The notes: a model not told the origin generated them from the sequence alone. Shown: positions 1-6,016, numbered from the stretch's first letter. The stretch: DNA of 6,295 nucleotides from an uncultured Verrucomicrobiota bacterium (GCA_937871685.1 CALMOL010000198.1:1-6295); one strand, 5' to 3'. Program-made: numbers and translations.

Positions 1-65
1 CCCCCCGCCTCTACAACCGCAAACGCTTCGGCCCCAAGCTGCCGCTGAATCTCCGCCAGGGTCAT
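1..65 (-). CDS. N-terminal fragment of an unidentified protein (runs off left edge)
   Basis: An open frame starts at an ATG (complement of 63-65) and runs leftward off the window, giving 21 complete codons that begin MTLAEIQRQLGAEAFAVVEA. The start is supported by an AAGGAG Shine-Dalgarno sequence seven bases upstream, the only good one in the window. The residues look like an amphipathic helix followed by a strand. That is compatible with the start of many soluble proteins; NADH-quinone oxidoreductase subunit C is one possibility from memory, but too little is visible to name it. The gene is divergent from gap, and the two starts are separated by 171 bp. Confidence 0.6.
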   Translation of the reverse strand, partial: MTLAEIQRQLGAEAFAVVEAG

Positions 66-72
66 TTCCCCT

Positions 73-78
73 CTCCTT
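73..78 (-). promoter_or_regulatory. Shine-Dalgarno sequence of the left-edge minus-strand gene
   Basis: On the minus strand the bases read AAGGAG, then seven bases (AGGGGAA), then ATG. This is a canonical motif at good spacing. It supports the reading frame of the truncated gene and contrasts with the plus-strand genes, which lack such a motif. Confidence 0.6.
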
Positions 79-113
79 GCAGCCTCCGTTTCGGCAACCG
101 GCTCGCGTTTCCC

Positions 114-148
114 ACTTCTCACTTGCCACCTCTCGCTTCTCACGTCCC
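114..148. repeat. Degenerate 7-nt tandem repeat array
   Basis: Five consecutive heptamers can be read in register: ACTTCTC, ACTTGCC, ACCTCTC, GCTTCTC and ACGTCCC. A sixth possible unit, GTTTCCC, lies just upstream at 107-113. The array is pyrimidine-rich and lies between the divergent left-edge gene and gap. Heptanucleotide tandem arrays are known from other bacteria (the STRR repeats of cyanobacteria are the named example). The role here is unknown; it could be neutral slippage-derived sequence. Confidence 0.5.
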
Positions 149-163
149 CCGCTCTCCTCCCCC

Positions 164-197
164 TTGACGCTCCGTCCCCGCGCTTGGAGTCTCTAAT
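164..197 (+). promoter_or_regulatory. Weak candidate promoter for gap
   Basis: A TTGACG box (164-169) resembles a -35 element and TCTAAT (192-197) matches five of six bases of a -10 element. The spacer is 22 bp, well beyond the usual 16-18 bp, so the two boxes probably do not work as a simple sigma-70 pair. TCTAAT alone, 39 bp before the gap start, is the most promoter-like element in this pyrimidine-rich region. Confidence 0.2.
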
Positions 198-236
198 CCC
201 CGCCCGTTTCCACCTCATCCCCTACCCGCCTCCCTC

Positions 237-1292
237 ATGATTCGCATCGGCATCAATGGTTTTGGCCGCATCGGCCGCCTTTTCTTTCGCGCCATCTGTG
301 ACCAGGGTTTGCTCGGCAAGGAGATCGAGGTCGTCGCCGTGAACGACCTCGTCCCCGCCGACAACTTGGCCTACCTCGTCAAATACGATTCCACGCAGGG
401 CCGCGCCAAGGAGGAGGTTTCCTCCGCCAAGAGCGATCCCTCGCTGGCCGAGGACGACCTGCTCATCGTGGACGGCCACAAGATCAAGTGCCTCGCCGTC
501 AAGGAAGGCCCCGCCGCGCTGCCGTGGAAGGACCTCAAAGTGGACTACGTGGTCGAGTCCACCGGCCTCTTCACCGAGGCCGAGAAAGCCCGCGGCCACA
601 TCCAGGCTGGCGCCAAGAAGGTCATCATCTCCGCCCCCGGCAAGAACGAGGACCTCACGGTGGTCCTCGGCGTGAACCACGAGCTTTACGACCCCGCGAA
701 GCACCACATCGTCTCCAACGCGAGCTGCACCACCAACTGTCTCGCGCCCGTCGTCCACGTCCTGCTCAAGGAGGGCTTCGGCGTCGAGGAGGGCCTGATG
801 ACCACCATTCATTCCTACACCGCCACGCAGAAGACCGTGGACGGCCCCTCGAAGAAGGATTGGAAGGGCGGTCGCTCCGCCGCGATCAACATCATTCCCT
901 CCACCACCGGTGCCGCCAAGGCCGTGGGTCTCGCCATCCCAGCCGTGAAGGGCAAGCTCACCGGCATGTCCTTCCGCGTGCCAACGCCCACCGTCTCCGT
1001 CGTGGACCTCACCTTCAAGACCGCGAAGGACACGTCCTACGAGGAGATCTGCGCCGCGATGAAGAAGGCCTCCGAGACCTACCTCAAGGGCATCCTCGCC
1101 TACACCACCGACGAGGTGGTTTCCTCGGACTTCATCCACGACGCCCACTCCTCGATCTTCGACGCAGGCTCCGGCATCGGGCTGAACTCGCGCTTCTTCA
1201 AGCTCGTGTCCTGGTATGACAACGAGTGGGGCTACTCCAACCGCTGCGTCGATCTCGTGCGCTTCATGGCCGGGAAGGATGGCGGCAAGTAA
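237..1292 (+). CDS. gap: Type I glyceraldehyde-3-phosphate dehydrogenase
   Basis: This cytosolic enzyme converts glyceraldehyde-3-phosphate, NAD+ and phosphate to 1,3-bisphosphoglycerate and NADH in glycolysis, and the reverse in gluconeogenesis. The 351-residue product is slightly longer than the usual 330-340. An N-terminal Rossmann motif GINGFGRIGR lies at 5-14, and Asp36 in AVNDL suggests NAD preference. The catalytic motif NASCTTNCLAP gives Cys164, with the partner His192 in TTIHSYTATQ. The phosphate-site motif GGRSAAINIIPS (211-222) and the C-terminal SWYDNEWGYS (325-334) are intact. The start is fixed because the Rossmann strand begins at residue 2. There is no Shine-Dalgarno sequence; the preceding 20 bases are almost all pyrimidines. 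It heads the gap-pgk-tpiA cluster, and the next gene starts 46 bp downstream. I see no truncation or missing key residue. Confidence 0.98.
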   Translation: MIRIGINGFGRIGRLFFRAICDQGLLGKEIEVVAVNDLVPADNLAYLVKYDSTQGRAKEEVSSAKSDPSLAEDDLLIVDGHKIKCLAVKEGPAALPWKDLKVDYVVESTGLFTEAEKARGHIQAGAKKVIISAPGKNEDLTVVLGVNHELYDPAKHHIVSNASCTTNCLAPVVHVLLKEGFGVEEGLMTTIHSYTATQKTVDGPSKKDWKGGRSAAINIIPSTTGAAKAVGLAIPAVKGKLTGMSFRVPTPTVSVVDLTFKTAKDTSYEEICAAMKKASETYLKGILAYTTDEVVSSDFIHDAHSSIFDAGSGIGLNSRFFKLVSWYDNEWGYSNRCVDLVRFMAGKDGGK

Positions 1293-1338
1293 TCCGCCCG
1301 CCGGCCGGGTTTGCATCGTTCTTCCTCTGGCCCCTCTC

Positions 1339-1809
1339 ATGCTTGAGGACATCCGCGACTTCCGCCGTCTCTCGGCGCGCTGCCTGACGGCTGGTCAGCC
1401 GACCTCCGCACAGCTTGCCGAGGCGGCCGCGGAGGGCGTGGAGGCAGTCATCAACCTCGCGCTGCCCACCTCGGACCACGCGCTCCCCGACGAGCGCGCC
1501 GAGGTGGAGCGGCTGGGGATGCGCTACGAGTCCATCCCGGTGCACTTCGATTCCCCGCGCGAGGAGGAGCTGGAGCGCTTCTCGGACCTCGTGGACTCGC
1601 TCTCGGGCCGCAAGATCCTCATCCACTGCGCGGCCAACAAGCGCGTGAGCGCCTTCGTGGCGCTCCATCGCGTCCGCCGCCTCGGCTGGCCCGCCGAGAA
1701 GGCCCTGGAGGAAATGCGCGCCGTCTGGGAACCCGATCCCACTTGGCGCGACTTCATCACCGCTGCCCTCCCCACCGCCCACTACCCGCGCCGCAACGCG
1801 GGGAATTAG
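1339..1809 (+). CDS. Protein tyrosine phosphatase-like protein with CX4R loop
   Basis: The 156-residue soluble product resembles a family of small bacterial dual-specificity-phosphatase-fold proteins. Recognisable blocks are the early LTAGQPTSAQL (16-26), VINLALPTSDHALPDE (37-52) and the phosphatase-like loop ILIHCAANKRVSAF (93-106). The loop has Cys97 preceded by His96, but Arg102 is at Cys+5 rather than Cys+6, where a classical CX5R signature has it; Val103 takes that place. From memory, related proteins share this HCxxNxRVSAF pattern, so it looks like a family trait and not a local mutation. Catalytic activity and substrate are unknown. I chose ATG 1339 because family similarity begins within a few residues; an in-frame ATG at 1216 would overlap gap and add unrelated sequence. 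It lies 46 bp after gap, suggesting co-transcription. Its stop codon touches the inverted repeat before pgk. Confidence 0.85.
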   Translation: MLEDIRDFRRLSARCLTAGQPTSAQLAEAAAEGVEAVINLALPTSDHALPDERAEVERLGMRYESIPVHFDSPREEELERFSDLVDSLSGRKILIHCAANKRVSAFVALHRVRRLGWPAEKALEEMRAVWEPDPTWRDFITAALPTAHYPRRNAGN

Positions 1810-1901
1810 CCACGGAGGCACGGAGGACACGGAGATGTTTTCCTTCTCCTGCGAATTACTATCGTCCCCTTCCCTCTCCGTGATCTCCGTGCCTCCGTGG
1901 C
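1809..1901. repeat. 27-bp inverted repeat of the CACGGAG type
   Basis: Arms 1809-1835 and 1875-1901 are reverse complements at 25 of 27 positions (one of the two mismatches is G-T), enclosing a 39-base pyrimidine-rich loop. Each arm contains CACGGAG three times, at spacings of 8 and 9 bases. The left arm begins on the last base of the phosphatase-like gene's TAG stop, and the right arm ends 12 bases before the pgk start, so the element occupies nearly the whole junction. Repeats of this wording recur, from memory, in Verrucomicrobiota and Planctomycetota genomes. In RNA it would form a long stable hairpin next to the pgk start. It lacks a T-tract, so a simple intrinsic terminator is unlikely. 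The loop has a loose TACTAT box (1857-1862), too weak to call a promoter. Confidence 0.9.
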
Positions 1902-1913
1902 AAATCCTTCCCC

Positions 1914-3116
1914 ATGAACAAGCTCACTCTCTCTGACCTGAATGTGGACGGTCGCGCCGTCCTCGTGCGCGTGGACTTCAACGTGCCGCTGGAGGAAAAA
2001 GACGGCGCGTCGCACATCACCGACGACACCCGCATCCGCGAGACGCTGCCCACCATCCAGGACCTCGTGAAGCGCCGCGCGAAGGTGATCCTTTGCGCCC
2101 ACCTCGGCCGCCCGAAGGGCAAGCCCACGCCCAAGTATTCGCTCGCCCCGTGCGCCGCGCGGCTCGGCGAGCTGCTCGGCCAGCCCGTGGCGTTCGCCAA
2201 GGATTGCGTCGGCCCCGACGCCAAGGAAAAGGTCGCCGCGCTGAAGCCCGGCGACGTGCTCCTCCTCGAAAACCTCCGCTTCCACGCCGAGGAGGAGGCC
2301 AACGACGAGACCTTCGCCAAGGGCCTCGCCGCGCACGCCGAGCTTTACGTGAACGACGCCTTCGGCGCCGCCCACCGCGCCCACGCCTCCACCGCCGGCG
2401 TGGCCAAGTTCGTGAAGCAGGCCGCGATGGGCCTCCTCATGGAAAAGGAGCTGAAGTATCTCCAGGGCGAGCTGGCCAACCCGCCGCGGCCCTTCCTCGT
2501 CATCCTCGGCGGCGCGAAGGTCTCGGACAAGATCGGCGTCATCAAGGCCCTCATGTCCAAGGCCGACGCCTTCCTCATCGGCGGCGCGATGGCCTACACC
2601 TTCGACGCCGCGCGCGGCATCCCCGTCGGCAACTCCCGCGTGGAGCAGGACAAGGTGGACCTCGCCAAGGAACTGATCGCCCTCGCCGAGGAGAAGGGCG
2701 TGCGCTTCCTGCTGCCGGTCGATTCCATCGAGGCCAAGGAATTCAAGGGCGACGCCGAGCACCGCCCCACCGAGAAGGGCAAGGGCGTGAGCGACGGCTG
2801 GATGGGCCTCGACATCGGCCCCGCGACGATCGCGCTCTACCGCGACGAGATCTGCAAGGCGGAGACCGTGGTGTGGAACGGCCCCATGGGCGTCTTCGAG
2901 ATGCCCAACTTCGCGCAGGGCACCTTCGCCGTGGCGCGCGCGCTGGCCGAGTCCGAGGGCCTCTCGATCATCGGCGGCGGCGACAGCGTGACCGCCATCC
3001 ACGAGACCGGCCTGGCTGATCGCATCACCTTCCTCTCCACCGGCGGCGGCGCGTCGCTGGAATTGCTTGAGGGCAAGGAACTCCCCGGCGTGGCCGCGCT
3101 GACCGACAAGGGCTGA
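1914..3116 (+). CDS. pgk: Phosphoglycerate kinase
   Basis: This monomeric cytosolic enzyme transfers phosphate from 1,3-bisphosphoglycerate to ADP, giving ATP and 3-phosphoglycerate, the step directly after Gap. The 400-residue product has the normal bacterial length. The N-terminal substrate domain shows RVDFNVP (19-25), TDDTRI (36-41), HLGRPKG (63-69), LENLRFH (118-124) and NDAFGAAHRAHAS (147-159). The C-terminal nucleotide domain shows ILGGAKVSDKI (197-207), LIGGAMAYTF (221-230), GLDIGPAT (298-305), WNGPMGVFE (321-329) and GGGDSVTAI (354-362). It ends with the typical LPGVAALTDKG. The ATG at 1914 is supported by the standard MNKLTLSDLNVDG opening. No Shine-Dalgarno motif is present; instead the start lies 12 bases after a long inverted repeat. 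I see no frameshift or missing motif. Confidence 0.98.
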   Translation: MNKLTLSDLNVDGRAVLVRVDFNVPLEEKDGASHITDDTRIRETLPTIQDLVKRRAKVILCAHLGRPKGKPTPKYSLAPCAARLGELLGQPVAFAKDCVGPDAKEKVAALKPGDVLLLENLRFHAEEEANDETFAKGLAAHAELYVNDAFGAAHRAHASTAGVAKFVKQAAMGLLMEKELKYLQGELANPPRPFLVILGGAKVSDKIGVIKALMSKADAFLIGGAMAYTFDAARGIPVGNSRVEQDKVDLAKELIALAEEKGVRFLLPVDSIEAKEFKGDAEHRPTEKGKGVSDGWMGLDIGPATIALYRDEICKAETVVWNGPMGVFEMPNFAQGTFAVARALAESEGLSIIGGGDSVTAIHETGLADRITFLSTGGGASLELLEGKELPGVAALTDKG

Positions 3117-3117
3117 A

Positions 3118-3259
3118 GGAAAAAACTCGAAACTCGAAACAAGCGCGAAAAGAACGGCAAGCGCCGAAAGCTCGTTCCGGCAGCGCGCTCACTGCTTTCC
3201 GCCGCTTCTTCTTTTCGGACCTTGTTTCGAGTTTCGAACTTCGAGTTTCGAGTTTTTCC
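3118..3259. repeat. Large imperfect palindrome with CTCGAAA heptamer arms
   Basis: The pgk-tpiA spacer is almost one palindrome. Bases 3127-3143 pair perfectly with 3221-3237 (17 bp). Further in, 3146-3154 pairs with 3209-3217 (9 bp), 3159-3163 with 3203-3207, and 3166-3171 with 3194-3199. The outer arms are 7-nt repeats: CTCGAAA twice on the left (3126-3139), and TTTCGAG, TTTCGAA, CTTCGAG, TTTCGAG on the right (3225-3252). Both ends carry A- or T-runs next to GG or CC, so the element appears bounded at 3118 and 3259. The right arm has extra heptamers that the left lacks, as expected from slippage. It starts two bases after the pgk stop and ends 15 bases before the tpiA ATG. The function is unknown; a dispersed non-coding repeat is my best reading. 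Confidence 0.85.
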
Positions 3260-3274
3260 GCTACCATCCCCGCC

Positions 3275-4045
3275 ATGCGCAAGAAGCTCGTCGCCGCGAA
3301 CTGGAAGATGCACAAGATCACCGCGGAGGCGCGGTCGTTCCTCGAGACGCTCAAGCTCGAACTCGGCGAGGAGACTGACGTCGAGGTGCTGCTCGCGCCG
3401 CCCTTCACGCTGCTGCCACTTTGCTCGCAAATGGTCGGTGAGAGCGCCGCGATCAAGCTCGGCGCGCAGAACATGCATCCGGCCAAGGCCGGCGCGTTCA
3501 CCGGCGAGATTTCCGCGCAGATGCTGCGCGACCTCTTCGTGCGCTACGTCATCGTCGGCCATTCCGAGCGGCGCGCGATCTTCGGCGAGTCCGACCAGTT
3601 CGTCGGCGAAAAGGTCCGCGCCGCCCACGAGGCCAGCTTGCGCCCGATCCTCTGCGTCGGCGAAACGCTCGCTCATCGCGAGGGCAGCCAGCACGAGAGC
3701 GTGATCGACCGCCAGCTCACTGCCGGCCTCGAGGGCGTGGACGCGAAGCACATTCCCGACACCGTGGTGGCCTACGAGCCCGTGTGGGCCATCGGCACCG
3801 GCCACAACGCCACGCCCGCGCAGGCGCAGGAGATGCACGCGCACATCCGCGCCGTCATCACGCGCCTCTACGACGCCGCGCACGCCGACCGCGTCCGCAT
3901 CCAATACGGCGGCAGCGTGAAGCCCGAGAACGCCGAGGAACTGATGCGCCAGCCCGACATCGACGGCGCCCTCGTCGGCGGAGCGAGCCTGGAAGCCCGC
4001 TCCTTCGCCGCCATCATCGCCGCTGCCCGCGAGGCGCGGGGGTGA
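3275..4045 (+). CDS. tpiA: Triosephosphate isomerase
   Basis: This cytosolic TIM-barrel enzyme interconverts dihydroxyacetone phosphate and glyceraldehyde-3-phosphate, supplying the Gap substrate. The 256-residue product has the usual length. AANWKMHK (7-14) gives the substrate-binding Asn9 and Lys11. The electrophile His96 lies in IVGHSERR (93-100), and the catalytic base Glu168 in AYEPVWAIGTG (166-176), which also contains the flexible loop 6. The phosphate-binding segments YGGSV (211-215) and GALVGGAS (231-238) are present. The ATG at 3275 places the first barrel strand at residues 4-8, as expected. No Shine-Dalgarno sequence precedes it; the palindromic spacer ends 15 bases upstream. A 6-bp GC hairpin (CCCGCG-AGG-CGCGGG, 4026-4040) lies in the last codons but has no following T-tract. 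In related genomes secG often follows tpiA (from memory); here it does not. Confidence 0.98.
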   Translation: MRKKLVAANWKMHKITAEARSFLETLKLELGEETDVEVLLAPPFTLLPLCSQMVGESAAIKLGAQNMHPAKAGAFTGEISAQMLRDLFVRYVIVGHSERRAIFGESDQFVGEKVRAAHEASLRPILCVGETLAHREGSQHESVIDRQLTAGLEGVDAKHIPDTVVAYEPVWAIGTGHNATPAQAQEMHAHIRAVITRLYDAAHADRVRIQYGGSVKPENAEELMRQPDIDGALVGGASLEARSFAAIIAAAREARG

Positions 4046-4120
4046 TTTCCCTTTGCCGCCGCCCTGCTGCGAGGCGAAGGCCGCGCGCGTTGTCGGCGAA
4101 GGAACAGAGGCGGCGCGATG

Positions 4121-4247
4121 TGGAGTGCGGGAGCTTGCTCCCGCTCTCAACCCGCCACCGCGGCGAGGCGCGCCCGCGTATTTGGAAGCGAATCCACCGC
4201 ACCACGGCGATGCCGCGCTGAGAGCGGGAGAAAGCTCCCGCACTCCA
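4121..4247. repeat. REP-like palindromic element: two inverted hairpin-forming arms
   Basis: Arms 4121-4149 and 4219-4247 are reverse complements at 28 of 29 positions, separated by 69 bases. Each arm is also a local hairpin: GCGGGAGC-TT-GCTCCCGC at 4127-4144 (8 bp), and GCGGGAG with CTCCCGC around an AAAG loop at 4224-4241 (7 bp). Two inverted hairpins forming one larger palindrome resemble paired REP sequences. From memory, GGAGTGCGGGAGC-type repeats are scattered in Verrucomicrobiota genomes and give rise to spurious annotated peptides beginning MECGS. No transposase is in the window. The flanks, 4046-4120 and 4248-4315, contain no supportable gene; the left flank may belong to a longer element. 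The arms have no T-tract, though they could stabilise or stop transcripts from tpiA. Confidence 0.88.
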
Positions 4248-4315
4248 TGAAGACCTTCCGCGCATTCCCCTTCCCATCCGGCCGGGCATTCGGATAATGG
4301 TCGCGCCGACGCCCC

Positions 4316-6004
4316 ATGTCCCGACCGCTCGCCCTCACGATCTATGCCTTCGTCGCGGCGGTCTTCGGCTGCTTCTTCCTTTGGCCGGTGGTGCAGACGC
4401 TCCAGGGCGCGTTCTACGACGGGGCCGGCGGCTTCACGCTCCAGTGGGTGGGCGAGATCTTCCGCAACGCCCTTTACCGCGAGTGCCTGCTCAATTCCTT
4501 CCTGCTCGGCCTCGCCGCCACCGGCATCGCGCTGCTGATCGCCCTGCCGCTCGCGTGGATCGCGGACCGCTACGAGTTCCCCGGCAAGAAGCTCTTCTCC
4601 GCCCTCGTGCTCGCGCCCATGGTGCTGCCGCCCTTCGTCGGCGCCATCGGCATCAAGCGCGTCTTCGGCCAGACCGGCGCGCTCAACGCCGGGCTGCAGA
4701 ATCTGGGCATCCTCTCCGAGCCGGTGGACTGGCTCGGCCAGGGGCGGTTCTGGGGCTGCGCGGCGCTCATCGCGCTGAACCTTTATCCGGTCCTCTACCT
4801 CAACCTCGTCGCCGCCCTCGCGAACATCGACCCCGCGATGGAGGAAGCGGCCGAGAACCTCGGCACCACCGGCTTCCGCAAGTTCCGCCGCGTCACGCTG
4901 CCGCTGATCCTGCCGGGCCTTTTTGCCGGCGGCACCATCACGTTCATCTGGGCCTTCACGGAATTGGGGGTGCCGTTGATCTTCGACTATGACCGCGTGG
5001 CCTCCGTGCAGGTCTTCTACGGCCTCAAGGACATCGGCGGCTCGCCGTTCCCCTACGCCCTCGTGGCGGTGATGCTGCTCATCACCGTGCTGTTCTACAC
5101 GCTCGGCCGCCTCACCATCGGGCGCTCCTCGCACGCCATGATGCCCAAGGCCACCTCGCAGGGCGGCCCCCGCCGGCCGCGACCCGCGGTGATGGCGCTG
5201 TGCCTCGGGGCGTTCACGGTCGTGACCGTCCTCGCGCTCCTGCCGCACTTCGGGATCATGCTCTTCGCGTTCTCGCGCGACTGGTATGGCACGGTGCTGC
5301 CGGACTCGCTCACGCTGGCGAATTTCCAGGCCGCGCTCGGCCACAACCTCACCGTCCCCTCCATCGCCAACTCGCTGAAATACGCCGGCATCGCCACGGT
5401 GCTCGACGTGTTCATCGGCATCGCCTTCGCGTGGATCATCGTGCGCACCGACCTGCCCGGCCGCCAGTGGCTCGACACGCTGGCGATGCTCCCGCTGGCC
5501 GTGCCCGGCCTCGTGCTCGCCTTCGGCTACCTGGCCATGACCCAGGAGGGGAAGTTCTTCGCCTTCCTCAACCCGACGCGCAACCCGCTGCCGCTGATCG
5601 TCATTGCCTACGCCGTGCGGCGCCTGCCCTACATGGTGCGCTCGGCCGTGGCCGGATTGCAGCAGACCAGCGTCACGCTGGAGGAGGCCGCGCAATCGCT
5701 CGGCTGCCCGCCGCTCCGAACACTGCGGCGTGTCACGGTGCCGTTGATCGCCGCCAACCTCGTCGCCGGCGGCCTGCTGACCTTTTCCTTCGCCATGCTC
5801 GAGGTGAGCGACTCGCTGATTCTTGCGCAGCGCCAGGCCGATTACCCGATCACGAAAGCCATCTTCGAGCTCTTCCAGCTCCTCGGCGAAGGCCGGGCCG
5901 TGGCTGCCGCCCTCGGCGTGTGGGCGATGGTCTTCCTCGGCACCACGATCCTCGCCGCCTCCCTCGTGCTGGGGAAGAAGCTCGGCGCGCTGTTCCGCGT
6001 GTAA
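4316..6004 (+). CDS. Fused two-domain ABC transporter permease, iron(III)-type
   Basis: This inner-membrane importer subunit carries both permease halves in one 562-residue chain, as in the FbpB/SfuB iron(III) permeases. About twelve hydrophobic segments are visible: near 8-30, 58-80, 95-113, 145-168, 196-222 and 246-266, then 290-318, 352-376, 386-408, 424-440, 475-504 and 528-552. A basic, proline-rich linker (268-290) joins the halves. Each half has an EAA loop that contacts the ATPase: EEAAENLG ending VTLPL (176-197) and EEAAQSLG ending VTVPL (456-477). Substrate cannot be read from sequence; iron(III) is the commonest for this layout, with thiamine (ThiP) or phosphonate systems as alternatives. 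No binding protein or ATPase is visible here. The ATG at 4316 puts the first membrane segment right after a short basic start; no Shine-Dalgarno sequence is seen. Coupling to tpiA is doubtful given the 270-bp spacer. Confidence 0.92.
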   Translation: MSRPLALTIYAFVAAVFGCFFLWPVVQTLQGAFYDGAGGFTLQWVGEIFRNALYRECLLNSFLLGLAATGIALLIALPLAWIADRYEFPGKKLFSALVLAPMVLPPFVGAIGIKRVFGQTGALNAGLQNLGILSEPVDWLGQGRFWGCAALIALNLYPVLYLNLVAALANIDPAMEEAAENLGTTGFRKFRRVTLPLILPGLFAGGTITFIWAFTELGVPLIFDYDRVASVQVFYGLKDIGGSPFPYALVAVMLLITVLFYTLGRLTIGRSSHAMMPKATSQGGPRRPRPAVMALCLGAFTVVTVLALLPHFGIMLFAFSRDWYGTVLPDSLTLANFQAALGHNLTVPSIANSLKYAGIATVLDVFIGIAFAWIIVRTDLPGRQWLDTLAMLPLAVPGLVLAFGYLAMTQEGKFFAFLNPTRNPLPLIVIAYAVRRLPYMVRSAVAGLQQTSVTLEEAAQSLGCPPLRTLRRVTVPLIAANLVAGGLLTFSFAMLEVSDSLILAQRQADYPITKAIFELFQLLGEGRAVAAALGVWAMVFLGTTILAASLVLGKKLGALFRV

Positions 6005-6016
6005 CCGACGAAGCGA

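Noticed and set aside
1297..1312. GC hairpin after gap (CCCG-CCGGC-CGGG followed by TTT)
   Set aside because: A four-pair stem and three T bases are too weak for an intrinsic terminator, and the next gene follows within 46 bp.
1216..1338. Upstream in-frame start extending the phosphatase-like gene by 41 residues
   Set aside because: The extension overlaps the gap gene in another frame and has no family similarity; the ATG at 1339 fits the family start.
222..1352. A 376-codon minus-strand open frame opposite gap
   Set aside because: It is fully antisense to a clearly functional gap gene, with Gly/Val/Asp-rich composition and no recognisable motif.
1806..3002. A 398-codon minus-strand open frame opposite pgk
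   Set aside because: It is antisense to pgk and its end reads through the CACGGAG inverted repeat (giving ARRSRRG and CPPCLRG), a known sign of a spurious translation.
4026..4040. CCCGCG-AGG-CGCGGG hairpin in the last codons of tpiA
   Set aside because: It encodes the C-terminal residues, is expected by chance at this GC content, and has no T-tract.
3118..4247. Possible CRISPR array or insertion sequence suggested by the repeated palindromes
   Set aside because: There are no regularly spaced identical repeats with unique spacers, no cas genes and no transposase; the palindromes are of different families.
4053..4250. Short plus-strand frame through the tpiA-permease spacer, with a minus-strand frame containing MECGSFLPL
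   Set aside because: Both simply translate the palindromic repeat; there is no start signal, and the composition is that of repeat-derived peptides.
4247..4297. A 16-residue open frame just before the permease, starting ATGAAGACC and ending TAA
   Set aside because: Its ATG overlaps the end of the palindromic element, there is no ribosome binding site, and its stop overlaps an ATG that is out of frame with the permease. Chance is the simplest explanation.
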